Positions 44,601-53,709 of a stretch of DNA of 64,000 nt are shown here, one piece after another. A model generated the notes under the pieces. The model was not told the origin of the DNA, did no database searches, and saw only the letters and a list, made by a program, of their open reading frames with translations. The translations under genes and the position numbers were made by a program. The number at the start of each line of letters is the position of its first letter. Position 1 is the first letter of the stretch. The DNA lies in NCBI RefSeq assembly GCF_018408855.1, contig NZ_AP024323.1:434001-498000 (forward strand), in the 5' to 3' direction. This DNA comes from Caballeronia sp. NK8 (GTDB lineage Bacteria > Pseudomonadota > Gammaproteobacteria > Burkholderiales > Burkholderiaceae).

Positions 44601-46202
44601 GTCGGGATGCGTCGCGAGCAGGCCGTCCATCATGCTGCGCGCGTTGCCGACCGCGCCCTGACGCACGTAGATGCGCGCGAGGTCGAGCCGCAGCCACGGA
44701 TCGTCGGGATTATTGAGCAACGCGTCTTCGAAGAGACTGCGCGCCGCGCCGAGATCGCCGCGCGCTTCGGCGGCGCGCGCCTGCGCGGCCTGCGCCTCGC
44801 CGCGCAGCTTGTTGATGCCGCCGGCCTTCGCCTGCTGCTCCGTGTTCAGGCGATTCGCGAATTCGAGCGCCTCGTCGCCGCGACCTTGCGCGGCCAGCGC
44901 GCCGACCAGCCCGCGAATCGCATCGGGATTGTCGGCCTGACGACGCAGCGCCATGCGATACGCCTGCTCCGCGCCGCGCGGATCGCCGTTCGCGAGCAGC
45001 ATTTCGCCGAGCAGAACCTGCGCGGTGACATCGGACGGATCGACGGCGATCGCGCGTTCGAACAGCGCCTTCGCCTGCGCGATCTGCCCGTTGCTGCGCG
45101 CGCCGATGGCGTCGCTCGTATAGGTCCAGTACGTCGCGCTCGTGAGCGCGTCTTTCCAGCGCGCCGCATTGCCGGCCCGCGATGCGCGTTCGAGATAGGT
45201 GCGCGCTTCCGAAAAGCGTTCCTGCTTCAGCGCGGCGACGCCCATGCCGCCGAGCGCGTCGGCGTCGTTCGGATTGCTCGCGAGCACGGAAGAGAAGCGT
45301 GCGCGCGCGGTCGTGAGATCGCCGCGATCGAGCGCGGTGAAGCCTTCCGCGACGGTGCGCCCGCGCGCATCGACGGCGGCGTCGGCCTGCGAGCGGTCAC
45401 GCGCGGTTCGGTCCTGCTGCACCATCGAATCGAAGCGCGCCTTCACGGCGGCGTCGTCCGGCGACACCTGCAGATACGCCTGATAGAGCGGCGCATCCGA
45501 TGCACGCGCGCCGAGCCACAAGAGCGCCTGCCGCCAGCTTTTCTTCGCGTCGGCGCCGACGGCGCTGTCGTTCGCGAGCTTCGCGAGCCGTGCGATGCCG
45601 TCGCGCCGCGTCGAATCGCGATAGGTCAGATGCTGCGCGTAGGCGAGCTGATAGCGCGGCTCGTCGGGGTTCTCGCGCGCGAGCTGTTCGAGTCCGCGGC
45701 GCGCTTCGTCCCAGCCTTGCGGCGTCGCCGCGAGCGCCTGGTAGTACTCGAGCTGAAGCTGCGGCGTCGCGGGCTTGCCGTCGATCGCGCGACGGTATTC
45801 CTGCACCGCCGAGGCGCTCTGTCCGCTTTGCGCGAGACGTCGCGCGTCGTTCACGGTCTGGTCGCGCGAGCTGGATTCGCCCAGACGCCGGCCGAGTTCG
45901 TCGATGTTCGGATAGTTCGGCGCGACCTGACGCAATTGCGCCAGATACTGCTGCGCGCCGCTGCCGTCCTTGCGGTCGGCGAGCACCATGCCCATGCCGA
46001 ACAGCGCGTCGGGCTGCTTCGGATTGATGCGCAGCACTTTCTGCCACGCCTGCTCCGCGAGGTCGCCGCGCCGGTGCGCCTGCCAGTATTTGCCCTGATC
46101 GATGAGCACCGAGAGCGGATCGGTGGCGGCCTGCGCGAACGCCAGCACGGGCGTAGCGCAAAGCAGCGCCGCGATCACGCGTTGTCTGGTCCGGATCAGC
46201 AT
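41631..46202 (-). CDS. bcsC: Cellulose synthase subunit BcsC (TPR scaffold and outer-membrane pore)
   Basis: 1523 residues from the ATG at 46202, which overlaps the bcsZ stop by 7 bases; a longer open frame upstream is antisense-like. Signal peptide MLIRTRQRVIAALLCATPVLAFAQA. Residues about 30-860 are tetratricopeptide repeats (PKQPDALFGMGMVLADRKDG). A low-complexity linker of roughly 160 residues (945-1105) rich in Gln, Tyr, Pro and Ala follows, then the BCSC_C beta barrel (about 1130-1523, SGVYVNAAYQFLDG). The protein guides nascent cellulose through the periplasm and outer membrane. The linker is longer and more biased than in enteric BcsC. Confidence 0.94.
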   Translation of the reverse strand: MLIRTRQRVIAALLCATPVLAFAQAATDPLSVLIDQGKYWQAHRRGDLAEQAWQKVLRINPKQPDALFGMGMVLADRKDGSGAQQYLAQLRQVAPNYPNIDELGRRLGESSSRDQTVNDARRLAQSGQSASAVQEYRRAIDGKPATPQLQLEYYQALAATPQGWDEARRGLEQLARENPDEPRYQLAYAQHLTYRDSTRRDGIARLAKLANDSAVGADAKKSWRQALLWLGARASDAPLYQAYLQVSPDDAAVKARFDSMVQQDRTARDRSQADAAVDARGRTVAEGFTALDRGDLTTARARFSSVLASNPNDADALGGMGVAALKQERFSEARTYLERASRAGNAARWKDALTSATYWTYTSDAIGARSNGQIAQAKALFERAIAVDPSDVTAQVLLGEMLLANGDPRGAEQAYRMALRRQADNPDAIRGLVGALAAQGRGDEALEFANRLNTEQQAKAGGINKLRGEAQAAQARAAEARGDLGAARSLFEDALLNNPDDPWLRLDLARIYVRQGAVGNARSMMDGLLATHPDMTDALYASALLSAETQDWSAGLAQLDRIPAAQRTPAMTALQHRLWVQQQAELATRTAASGQRQQAFAILRRAEPVAAGNAELMGAVASAYVKAGDPARALSLVRGAMANAPNDTGLLLQYAGILSATQQDAELGSVMRRLQSMPLTTQQRTDFNNLNIGIVVARADVVRRQGNLASAYDVISPWLAAMPDNADLQAALGRMYTSAGDDRNALVCYQNALSRRPDDIGLQTAAMSAASGVRDFKLAETYANQAYEAAPNDPGVLAAIGRMYRAQGKLDLAAQFLQRSLLAANTPAPAASANARGNVPPGWETAMSRIGSNPLPGTNPFEGKTAVDTASNPALASGASYRQVLPQSYSQPVPNYLPPPQPAPYTTPYVAPSAPATMPNVAPRPVSNGGYGPDTYGSGQSGAPLQAYPGQDAAASGAYPPPQAYQQQPVYQPYPQQQPYPQQAYQQQPYPQQQDPYAAPWPMSPGARDAQSNAYAPPPAASTQKKKQTTSRKTTATRHADPYAYSAPPQQQQYAQAPYGQQQPYYAPLPQQYAPQPYAQQQYIPQPPAGYAQPYYPSQAQPAQRAAAAATMSAGGVPVPVANSQTAGVAEELAQINREQASTISGGLIFRSRDGEDGLSNLTDIEAPIEGRIKAGNGHVIVRATPVTLDAGTAASTQNTLARFGSGLGAVANPPTNNYGSQTATGVGLSVGYENRNFKGDIGTTPLGFRETNVVGGLQYQNAITDKVSYSLAVARRAVTDSLLSYAGARDQGAGLEWGGVTSTGARADFGWDDSTSGVYVNAAYQFLDGKNVATNNAVKGGGGIYTRIIKDADQTLTVGANTTLMHYDKNLSYFNFGQGGYFSPQQYVILNFPVEYAGRSGLFTYDLKGSIGVQHYRQDESNYFPTNATYQARAASSGAAPDAGAVYPGQSKTGVSYSVSATGEYQLAPQLAFGATASFGNAYQYREWLAAVYVRYSFTRQSGAQPVFPPQAFSSPYLSLSN
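42890..43370 (-). repeat. Coding repeats for a Gln/Tyr/Pro-rich BcsC linker
   Basis: This tract encodes residues about 945-1105 of BcsC as imperfect units such as YPQQQPYPQQ and AYQQQPYP. The DNA repeats are built from CTGCTG and GGATACGG-like units on the plus strand. It could vary in length between strains. Confidence 0.8.
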
Positions 46203-47338
46203 GCGCTTCTCCAGTTCGGCACGAGCCGCCCGTTCTCGTCGAAGCGATAGCGTCCGTCGACGAAACCGCCGCCGAACAGGCCGAGCACGCGGTCGTAGTA
46301 GACCGGCTCGCGACCCGCGACAGGCGGCGCGACGAGCGCTTCGAGATGCGTGCGCGCGAGTCCCAGTCCTCGCTCGTCGTTCAGCGCCTTGAAGTAGGGT
46401 GCCAATGCGCCCCAGTAGGAAAGCGGACCTTCGCCACTCGTCGCGCCGCTGATGGTCGCGACCTTCTCCGGCGGAAAACCCGTCTGCGCGACGCTCTGGC
46501 GCATGCCGCCGAGCGCATCGAGCCACGCTCGCGCAAGCGGATCGGCGCTCGACGCCATGCCGGCCCACAGATAGACGCGGATCGCATCATAGCTGCCGAC
46601 ATCGCCGCTCTTCGGATCGACGACGAACTGGCCGTTCTGGTATGCGGCCCAGTCCGGCGCATAGCCGCGCGGCGCGGTGACCTTGATCATCTTCGCGGCG
46701 TTCTGCGCGAGCGGCGTCCACGGACCGTCGGGCATTTCGTGCGCGAGGCCGCGCAACAGCGGCAGCGGCAGATAGCTCGGGTTCAGCCGCGTCACGTCGC
46801 CGCTGCGAAAACCTTGCGGACCGGGCAGGAGCATCGCGCCGAGGCCCGGCAGATCGACGATTTCCTGCTTCACGATCTGCGTCGCGAGCGCGTAGGCGAG
46901 CTTCGTGTACATCGGTTCCTTCCACAGCCGGCCGGCCTGGAACAGATCGTAGGCGATCCACAGATCGGCGTCGGAAGCCGGGTTCGGGTCCATCACGCCG
47001 AACGAGCCGTCCGGCTTTTTGCCCCATTGCCACGCGGGCAGGCGCAGCGTGTTGGCATCGAACTGATTCGCCGACAGATTCACGCGCGTCCAGTGCAGCA
47101 GACGGTCGAACGTCGCGCGGTCGTTCGCGACGAGCGCGAAGAACATGCCGTAGGACTGGCCTTCGGAGGTCGTCTGCTGCGCCTCGGTCGAGCGGTCGAT
47201 CACGCGGCCATCGGCCTGCACGGCGCGTTCCACGAAGATGCGGTAAGCGGGCCAGTCGCATTGCGGCGCGGCGGCGGCGCTGGCCGCCGAAGCGGCGATC
47301 ATTGCACCGGCAAAAACTTGAGCGGTGGATACCCGCAT
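46196..47338 (-). CDS. bcsZ: Cellulose-processing endoglucanase BcsZ (GH8)
   Basis: 380 residues. Signal peptide MRVSTAQVFAGAMIAASAASAAAA. The GH8 general acid is E59 in TTSEGQSYGMFFAL and a second acidic position is D123/D125 in NPASDADLWIAYDL. GH8 BcsZ is an inverting periplasmic endo-1,4-beta-glucanase needed to release or trim the cellulose chain. It starts one base after the bcsB stop, and bcsC begins within its last codons, so the order bcsB-bcsZ-bcsC is strongly coupled. Confidence 0.93.
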   Translation of the reverse strand: MRVSTAQVFAGAMIAASAASAAAAPQCDWPAYRIFVERAVQADGRVIDRSTEAQQTTSEGQSYGMFFALVANDRATFDRLLHWTRVNLSANQFDANTLRLPAWQWGKKPDGSFGVMDPNPASDADLWIAYDLFQAGRLWKEPMYTKLAYALATQIVKQEIVDLPGLGAMLLPGPQGFRSGDVTRLNPSYLPLPLLRGLAHEMPDGPWTPLAQNAAKMIKVTAPRGYAPDWAAYQNGQFVVDPKSGDVGSYDAIRVYLWAGMASSADPLARAWLDALGGMRQSVAQTGFPPEKVATISGATSGEGPLSYWGALAPYFKALNDERGLGLARTHLEALVAPPVAGREPVYYDRVLGLFGGGFVDGRYRFDENGRLVPNWRSAC

Positions 47339-47339
47339 A

Positions 47340-49844
47340 TCAATCCCTCAGGCGCCGTGCGGCGATCGCGCGCAGCGTACGGTAGAACAGGGCGGCGATG
47401 ATGAGCGCGGCGAACAGGCCGCCGAGCACCAGCAGAATCGGATGCGACGACAGCGCCCAGCGCATGTAATGCATCGGCGACAGATGGCCGACGTAATACG
47501 CCTCGCCGTTCGATGTGACCGTCACCGTGCGGCCGTGGATCACGGCCATCGCGCCCTGGATGGACGGCAGCAGGTCGTTGTCGAGCAGGGCGGCGGAGAG
47601 ATCGGCGTCGGACTGGCCCGCCGCACTGATGAGCGCCACCGCGCTGCGCCCGCTCTTCAACGGCGATTCGAAGCCGGTCAGGAGCGCGTCGCCGTTCGAG
47701 CTGACGAGCGAGAGGTCCGCGCGCGCCGGCGAGCGTTCCGGGCCTTGCTCGCCATGCCACCAGTCGACCAGCTTGAACGCGACATCGGAAAGCTGGAAGG
47801 TGCGCGCGTCGGCGTCGCCGGAGAAGGGCATCTGCTTCGCCCAGCGTTGCAGGAGCGGCTGGCGGCCCGGCGAGCCGAGAATCAGCAAGTCCTTGTCGGC
47901 AAAGCGGTCGACGTCGTTCGCGCTCGTCACCGTGACGCCCGTCACCGGATAGCCCGTCGATGCGCCCATGCGGCCCATTTCCAGCAGATACAGGCTGTAG
48001 TCGGCGGAATTCGGCTCGGTCGGCAGCACGACCGCCGTCTGCGAGAGATCGGCCATGCGCGTGAACGGGAAGCCGCCGTTGGCGAACGCGGCCAGATCGG
48101 GCAGCGCCATGTAATGCGGGAAGCCCGAAAGATCGATGGTCGAATTCGGATCGACCGCGCCGACGACGTTATCCAGCACGCGGCCCTGGCATTCGCCGGT
48201 CTTCGGGATGTCGTAGTAGAAGTGCAGGCGCAGTTGCGCGCGCGGCGTGATGAGCAGCGGCGGCAGATAGATCTCGCGGCGCGCGGCGACGGTCTTGTCC
48301 GGCAGCACGCGGCTGAAGTAACTGCCGAGATCGAAGGTCGAGGTCGACACGGCCGGAATGCGCAGCGACTGCACGAAGCCGTCGTTCACGCTGATATTGA
48401 GCGACGAGCGGTCCGGCGCGGGACGCACCGTGTAGCGATAGCCGAGATCGACGGGCACGCCCTTCGTCTGCCACATGAAGAGGTCGGGCGGCACGCGCAG
48501 GTTCACGCGCACGGCGTCGGCGTCGTAGCCGTGGGCGGTCAGGTCGCGTGCCTCCGCGAGTTCGCCGAAGCGCACCGGACGATCCGTCGGCAGCCAGTTC
48601 GGCGCATCGTAGGGGCGGCGCGGTTGCAGGTCGGTGAACTGCGTGATCGTCGCGCTGGTGCCGGAGAGCGTGTTCTGGCCGACGCCGAGCGCCTTCGCGG
48701 CGGTCTTCAGTTCGGCGTCGTCGCGGCCGAGCACGAGCAGGAGACGGCCGCGCGCGCTGGCGTCGCGTTCGACGAGCGCGATGGTCGGGCCGTTCACCGG
48801 CGGAATGTCGACGCCCGCGATCTTCGCATCGCCGACAGCAAATACCACGGCATTGCCCGACAGCGGCACGTTATCGGTCTGCGCCGGGAAGATCGCGCCG
48901 CGATAGCCCGCGAGCGAGCCGAAGTACGACGCCACCATGCCGGCCGATTCCAGTTCGCCGAGGCTCGGCTTGCCCGCGAACACGAAGGGCAGTTCGAGGC
49001 GGCGCACGTCGCGGCGGTCGAAGAACGGCTGCGGCAGCGCGGCGAGATCGGGCTTGTTCGTGATCGACGCATACGTGAGATCGAGCGAGCTCGCGTTGCT
49101 GACGGTCGCCCACAGCGTCGAATTCGACGGGTCCTCGCACTGCTGCGTGTAGTGGCCGATCAGTTGAACGTTGAGGTGATTGAACTCGGTGATGAAGCGC
49201 GGATCGATCGCGACGTCGCGCGCGACCAGCACGCCGGCCTGATCGCGCGGCACCGGCAGCGTCGCGGCCACTTCGCCATTGATGAGCACTTTGAGCTGCG
49301 AGATCGACGGCAGCAGCGACGGCGAATAGCTGTAGATCAGATGCAGGATCGCGCCGGTCACGACTTCGTCGCCGCGCACCGAGAACGCGATGCCGTTCTG
49401 ACCGTCCGTGCCACGCAGTTGCAGCGGATCGAGCGCGCCGTAATCGGCGAAGGTCAGCGTCTGGCGGCGTCCGCCGGGCACCAGCGTGCCGGGATCGGCG
49501 GTAGTCGGAATGCGCGAGGTGAGCGGCTTGTCCGGCTTGCCGGAGAACGCGGGCACCGGCATCGCGAGCGCGGGTTGCGGGAGCGTGGCGGGGTTGAAGA
49601 CAGCCGCCGGACTCGGTGCGGGCACGGCGCCGACGCCGGTCGCCTGCTGCGGCGCCGCCGCGACGCTTGCCGATGCGGCGTTCGCTGCGTTCACTGCGGC
49701 CGCCGCCGACGCGACCGGCGCGGCCAGGGCGGTTTGCAAGGCCATGAAAACGGCCAGCGCGCGGCCCAGAGGTCTTTCGCAAAAACGCGGCGCGCGCTCG
49801 CCCGTTTCGTTTTCAACGCGCAACTTCGACATACCCGTGCCCAT
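47340..49844 (-). CDS. bcsB: Cellulose synthase regulatory subunit BcsB
   Basis: 834 residues from the ATG at 49844, whose A is the last base of the bcsA TAA. A cleavable N-terminus with a proline/alanine-rich segment precedes two repeated carbohydrate-binding and flavodoxin-like modules (IPPVNGPTIALVERD, QTLTFADYGALDPLQL). A single C-terminal membrane helix, HPILLVLGGLFAALIIAALFY, anchors it to the inner membrane beside BcsA. BcsB guides the glucan into the periplasm and is essential for synthase activity. A nearby ATG at 49832 is an alternative. Confidence 0.94.
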   Translation of the reverse strand: MGTGMSKLRVENETGERAPRFCERPLGRALAVFMALQTALAAPVASAAAAVNAANAASASVAAAPQQATGVGAVPAPSPAAVFNPATLPQPALAMPVPAFSGKPDKPLTSRIPTTADPGTLVPGGRRQTLTFADYGALDPLQLRGTDGQNGIAFSVRGDEVVTGAILHLIYSYSPSLLPSISQLKVLINGEVAATLPVPRDQAGVLVARDVAIDPRFITEFNHLNVQLIGHYTQQCEDPSNSTLWATVSNASSLDLTYASITNKPDLAALPQPFFDRRDVRRLELPFVFAGKPSLGELESAGMVASYFGSLAGYRGAIFPAQTDNVPLSGNAVVFAVGDAKIAGVDIPPVNGPTIALVERDASARGRLLLVLGRDDAELKTAAKALGVGQNTLSGTSATITQFTDLQPRRPYDAPNWLPTDRPVRFGELAEARDLTAHGYDADAVRVNLRVPPDLFMWQTKGVPVDLGYRYTVRPAPDRSSLNISVNDGFVQSLRIPAVSTSTFDLGSYFSRVLPDKTVAARREIYLPPLLITPRAQLRLHFYYDIPKTGECQGRVLDNVVGAVDPNSTIDLSGFPHYMALPDLAAFANGGFPFTRMADLSQTAVVLPTEPNSADYSLYLLEMGRMGASTGYPVTGVTVTSANDVDRFADKDLLILGSPGRQPLLQRWAKQMPFSGDADARTFQLSDVAFKLVDWWHGEQGPERSPARADLSLVSSNGDALLTGFESPLKSGRSAVALISAAGQSDADLSAALLDNDLLPSIQGAMAVIHGRTVTVTSNGEAYYVGHLSPMHYMRWALSSHPILLVLGGLFAALIIAALFYRTLRAIAARRLRD

Positions 49845-52057
49845 TATTGGTCTTTGGTTTTCAGCTTCTTCACATCGACTGGGCGCTTGTTCATCCAGGT
49901 ACGAAGGTCGCTGTACAAATGCTCGAACAAACCTGCGATGCCGCGCGTGCCCACCAGCAGCACGTGCGACAGGCCGCGCAGCGGCGTATCCGGGCGGCGT
50001 CCCTCCGACCAGCCGGTCCAGGCGTCCGCGCGCGCGAAAGTGGTCTTCACGAAGTCGTATTCCTGCTCGCGCGTGAGCTGCGAGAAACGCAGGCCGACGC
50101 GCCCCGGCTCGGTATAGCCGACCGTCGCCGGGAACGCGTATTCCTCGTCGCCGCGAAACAGCGACACGGTCACGCGTTCGTGCATCGGGACTTCGATCTT
50201 GCTCGGCAGCGCGACGCCGACGCCGCCTTCCGAATAGTCGATGGTCTCGCACGCGAGGGTGCGGCCGGTCGAGAACTTGAGCATCACGGGCATTTTCATC
50301 GTCACGCGATGCGTCGCGCGCACCTGCTTGCGCTCGCTCGCCGCCGCCACCGACGCGCCGAGAATCAGCATGTTGTAGACCGTCCAGCAAAGGTTGAGGA
50401 TGGTCGTGTTCACCTCGCTGCGGACATGCCAGTACATGACGATATGCACGATGCCCGCGATGAAGCCGAGCAGGTTCAGCAGCAGCAGGAACAGATACGG
50501 GCGCGAGATGTACCAGTCGAAGTAATCCTTCGCGATCTGGCCGCCCTTGGCCGTCACGTTGAACTTGCCGAGCTTCGGGTTGATGACCGCGAGCAGCGTC
50601 GGCGCGGTGATGTACGACGCCAGCACCGACTCATACACTTCGGCCCAGAACGAATGGCGGAAGCTGCGCTGCATGCGCGAGTTGGTGATGCTCGCGTGCA
50701 TCATGTGCGGCAGCGCGAAGATCGCGATGGTGCTCGCCGCCGCTTCGATCACGTGCGCGCCGAAAAACAGATACGACAGGGGCGCGGTGAGAAACACGAG
50801 ACGCGGCACGCCATAGAAGAAGTGCAGCATGCCGTTGAGATAGCACAGCCGCTGGCCGATCTTCAGGCCCTTGCCGGTGAGCGGATTGTCGATGCGGAAA
50901 ATCTGCGTCATGCCGCGCGCCCAGCGGATGCGCTGCCCGATATGCCCCGAGAGACTCTCCGTCGCGAGGCCCGCCGCCTGCGGAATCGCGAGATACGCGG
51001 TCGTATAGCCGAGCCGATGCAGCTTGAGCGCCGTATGCGCGTCTTCCGTCACGGTCTCGACCGCGATGCCGCCGATCTCTTCGACCATCGAGCGGCGCAG
51101 CACCGCGCACGAGCCGCAGAAGAAAGTCGCGTTCCAGAGATCGTTGCCGTCCTGCACGAGACCGTAGAACAGCTCGCCCTCGTTCGGCACCTTGCGGAAC
51201 GTGCCGAGATTGCGCTCGAACGGATCGGGCGAGAAGAAATGGTGCGGCGTCTGCAGCATCGACAGCAGCTTGTCGCGCAGGAACCAGCCGAGGCAGATCT
51301 GCAGGAAGGAGCGCGTCGGAATGTGGTCGCAGTCGAAGATCGCGAGGAATTCGCCCTTGGTGATCTTCAGCGCCTCGTTGATGTTGCCCGCCTTCGCATG
51401 GCGGTTATGCGTGCGGATCGTCCAGTTGACGCCGACTTCCTCGCAGAAGGTCTTGAACTCGGGACGGCGGCCGTCGTCGAGGACGTGGATCGCGAGCTTG
51501 TCGCTGGGGTAGTCGAGCGCGAGCGCCGCGTAGATCGTCGGCTTCACGACCGAGAGCGGCTCGTTGTAGGTCGGGATGAAAACGTCGACGGTCGGCCACT
51601 GGCTGCGGTCGGCGGGCAGCGGCAACGGCTTGCGCTTGAGCGGCCACGCGGTCTGGAAGTAGCCGAGCAGCAGCACCAGCGCCGCGTAGACTTCGGCCGC
51701 GACGAGCAGAAGACCCCAGGCGGCGTCGAGCGGACGTTCCCAGTAGGTCGTTTCGGTGAGACGCCAGAACATGTAGCGGCCCGACGCGACCACCGACAGC
51801 ATGATCATGACGAGCGTCGCGTACTGGCCTTGCAGACGTCGGAATCCCAGCGCGCAGATGAAGCAGATGGTCGCGAACGCGAGCTGCTGGCCGAACGCGA
51901 GCGGCACCGTCACGACGAAATACAGCGCGAACGCGGCGAAGATCGTCAGCAGGACCACCATGATCCGGCTGCCCCAGAGGCGCGCATCGACGAAACGTTC
52001 GAGACGCGAGGTCGCGACGCTCACTTCCGTTTCCGGCGACGGCTTGTCGGCGCTCAT
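49844..52057 (-). CDS. bcsA: Cellulose synthase catalytic subunit BcsA (GT2, PilZ)
   Basis: 737 residues from the ATG at 52057, which overlaps the bcsQ stop. GT2 catalytic motifs: DDG (194-196), DCD (242-244), FFCGS (312-316), TED (337-339) and QRIRW (375-379). Eight predicted membrane segments form the glucan channel. The PilZ domain has R580-xxx-R584 and D607-x-S609-xx-G612, the c-di-GMP binding residues. It makes beta-1,4-glucan from UDP-glucose at the inner membrane and is switched on by c-di-GMP. Full length; no defect seen. Confidence 0.97.
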   Translation of the reverse strand: MSADKPSPETEVSVATSRLERFVDARLWGSRIMVVLLTIFAAFALYFVVTVPLAFGQQLAFATICFICALGFRRLQGQYATLVMIMLSVVASGRYMFWRLTETTYWERPLDAAWGLLLVAAEVYAALVLLLGYFQTAWPLKRKPLPLPADRSQWPTVDVFIPTYNEPLSVVKPTIYAALALDYPSDKLAIHVLDDGRRPEFKTFCEEVGVNWTIRTHNRHAKAGNINEALKITKGEFLAIFDCDHIPTRSFLQICLGWFLRDKLLSMLQTPHHFFSPDPFERNLGTFRKVPNEGELFYGLVQDGNDLWNATFFCGSCAVLRRSMVEEIGGIAVETVTEDAHTALKLHRLGYTTAYLAIPQAAGLATESLSGHIGQRIRWARGMTQIFRIDNPLTGKGLKIGQRLCYLNGMLHFFYGVPRLVFLTAPLSYLFFGAHVIEAAASTIAIFALPHMMHASITNSRMQRSFRHSFWAEVYESVLASYITAPTLLAVINPKLGKFNVTAKGGQIAKDYFDWYISRPYLFLLLLNLLGFIAGIVHIVMYWHVRSEVNTTILNLCWTVYNMLILGASVAAASERKQVRATHRVTMKMPVMLKFSTGRTLACETIDYSEGGVGVALPSKIEVPMHERVTVSLFRGDEEYAFPATVGYTEPGRVGLRFSQLTREQEYDFVKTTFARADAWTGWSEGRRPDTPLRGLSHVLLVGTRGIAGLFEHLYSDLRTWMNKRPVDVKKLKTKDQ

Positions 52058-52842
52058 GCGAGTTTCCTCGACGAGGCGGCCATCGCATCGACCGCGGAGA
52101 GAAGCCACTCGCCGCACGCGCGCAGATCGGCGGCGGCTTGCGAAAGCGGGTCGTAGTGGATGAGCGTCGTGTCGCACGCGAGCGATTCGGAGACGCCTTC
52201 ATCCTGATGGATCACGCCCGGAAACAGCTTCGTGCCGAGCATGTTGCGCAGCACCTTGAGCACGTCCTTGCTCAGCTGGCGCGATTGATCGACCTGATTC
52301 ACGACGTAGCCCTGGCCCGCGAAGTTCTGGCGCGGCGCGGCGTAGGCGTCGATCATGCGCTCCATGCCGGGAATCGCAGCATATGATGCGGCATCCGCCA
52401 GCACCACATTCAGCGCGAAGTTCGCCGCCGTGAGCGCGGTGCGCGTGTAGACGGAGGAACCGGGCGGCGTATCGACGATCACGATGTCGTTGGGGTCGAG
52501 CGCGAGCGATTCGAGCGCATGCGCGAGCCAGGCGGGATCGCTGTCGACGAGTGCCTCGAAGCGGCGGCGGTCGTCCTCGATCACGGCGCCGTAGGGCAGC
52601 ACGGTGACGCCATCGACGCCGTCGAACATCACGGTCTGCCAGGGATCGCCTGCGAGCGTCGCGCGCGATATGCCGTCGATGCTGTCGAGCGGAATGCCGA
52701 AGTGCAGGCGTAGCGCGTTCTGCGGATCGAGATCGAGCACGATCACGCGACGGTTGCGCGCGGCGAGCACCGAGGCGAGATTGGCGGCGAGCGTCGTCTT
52801 GCCGACGCCGCCCTTCGCGGAAACTACCGTGATGACTTTCAT
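52054..52842 (-). CDS. bcsQ: Cellulose biosynthesis ParA-like ATPase BcsQ
   Basis: 262 residues. ParA/MinD-type P-loop KGGVGKTT (10-17), Walker B VIVDTPPGS near residue 120, and NQVDQSRQLSKDVLKVL near residue 190. BcsQ (YhjQ) places cellulose secretion at the cell pole in enterics. The gene overlaps bcsA by four bases and the previous gene (bcsP) by four bases, typical of this operon. Confidence 0.94.
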   Translation of the reverse strand: MKVITVVSAKGGVGKTTLAANLASVLAARNRRVIVLDLDPQNALRLHFGIPLDSIDGISRATLAGDPWQTVMFDGVDGVTVLPYGAVIEDDRRRFEALVDSDPAWLAHALESLALDPNDIVIVDTPPGSSVYTRTALTAANFALNVVLADAASYAAIPGMERMIDAYAAPRQNFAGQGYVVNQVDQSRQLSKDVLKVLRNMLGTKLFPGVIHQDEGVSESLACDTTLIHYDPLSQAAADLRACGEWLLSAVDAMAASSRKLA

Positions 52843-53588
52843 GAGCGTGAGAGGCGGCCCGCGCGCGCGTCGAGGCCTGCGCTTGCTTGCGTGTTCGTGG
52901 GTTCGTTGGCGTGGCGCAGGCGCTCGAACATGGCGCCGAGCGAATCCGTGGGCGCGCTCTGAGCGTGTTGTTGCTGCGGCCTGAAGAGCTTGCCGAGGAT
53001 CGAGTGTGGCTCGGCGGGCACCGGCTCGGGCGCACGCGGCGCGGGCGCCGCCGGCGGCACATGGGCGGGCGCGCGGCGCGCGAGGAAGCCCGATCCGGCC
53101 GTGGCCGCCGGGCGCGGCGTTTCCGCGTGACCCGTGCCGGCGTCTTTCGCTGCGGGCGGCTGAACCGGCGGCACGTCGACCGCCGAAGCGGTGGCCGAAT
53201 CCGGAATCGTTCCGGTCTCCTTCGACGCCGATTCGCCCAGCACCGAAAAGCGCAAGGCGCTCAGTGATTCGGCCGCAGGCGGCGTGACGGGCGGAATCGT
53301 GCGGCGATGCGGCCGCGTGAAAAGCTGCTGCTTGCCGCGATGGATCGGCGTCGGCTTGTCAGCCGGTTCGACCGACGGCTCACTCGGACGCGCGCGCGCC
53401 GTGCTCGACTGTGCGTCGCGGCGCGGCGCGATCTCGGGAATCGCCGGCTGCGCGAAGTCGAGCGTGGCAAGCAGCGGCCAACGGGTCCGGGCCGTCTTGG
53501 CCTCGTTCTCCCGTCCGATTTCCTGGTAGTCGCCTGCATTGCCGCCGAAATGATCGAACAGCTTCTCGATGTCGCGCGAAGTATTCAT
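52839..53588 (-). CDS. bcsP: Cellulose biosynthesis protein BcsP
   Basis: 249 residues. The N-terminus MNTSRDIEKLFDHFGGNAGDYQEIGRENEA is the BcsR-like signature found in BcsP; residues 60-215 are proline- and alanine-rich and poorly ordered; the C-terminus has LGAMFERLRHANEP. BcsP is known from beta- and some gammaproteobacterial operons with bcsD and is thought to steer subcellular localisation. It lies between bcsD and bcsQ, as expected. The ATG overlap with bcsQ is four bases. Family assignment from N-terminal motif and synteny. Confidence 0.87.
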   Translation of the reverse strand: MNTSRDIEKLFDHFGGNAGDYQEIGRENEAKTARTRWPLLATLDFAQPAIPEIAPRRDAQSSTARARPSEPSVEPADKPTPIHRGKQQLFTRPHRRTIPPVTPPAAESLSALRFSVLGESASKETGTIPDSATASAVDVPPVQPPAAKDAGTGHAETPRPAATAGSGFLARRAPAHVPPAAPAPRAPEPVPAEPHSILGKLFRPQQQHAQSAPTDSLGAMFERLRHANEPTNTQASAGLDARAGRLSRS

Positions 53589-53709
53589 GATGCCGCTTCC
53601 TCGTCGTGCCTATTCTTACTGCCTGGCCGGTGCTGCATGTTTTGATCCGCCCGTCGGGGCGGTCGATGCCGCCGCATCGGGGCGGCGGTCGGATGACGCT
53701 GAAGCTGCT

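Noticed and set aside
44157..46250. Long plus-strand frames opposite bcsC
   Set aside because: Same antisense effect; Arg-rich, no domain and no ribosome-binding site.
47325..52156. Very long plus-strand frames opposite bcsB and bcsA
   Set aside because: Antisense shadows of well-conserved genes; composition dominated by Arg, His, Asp and Glu.
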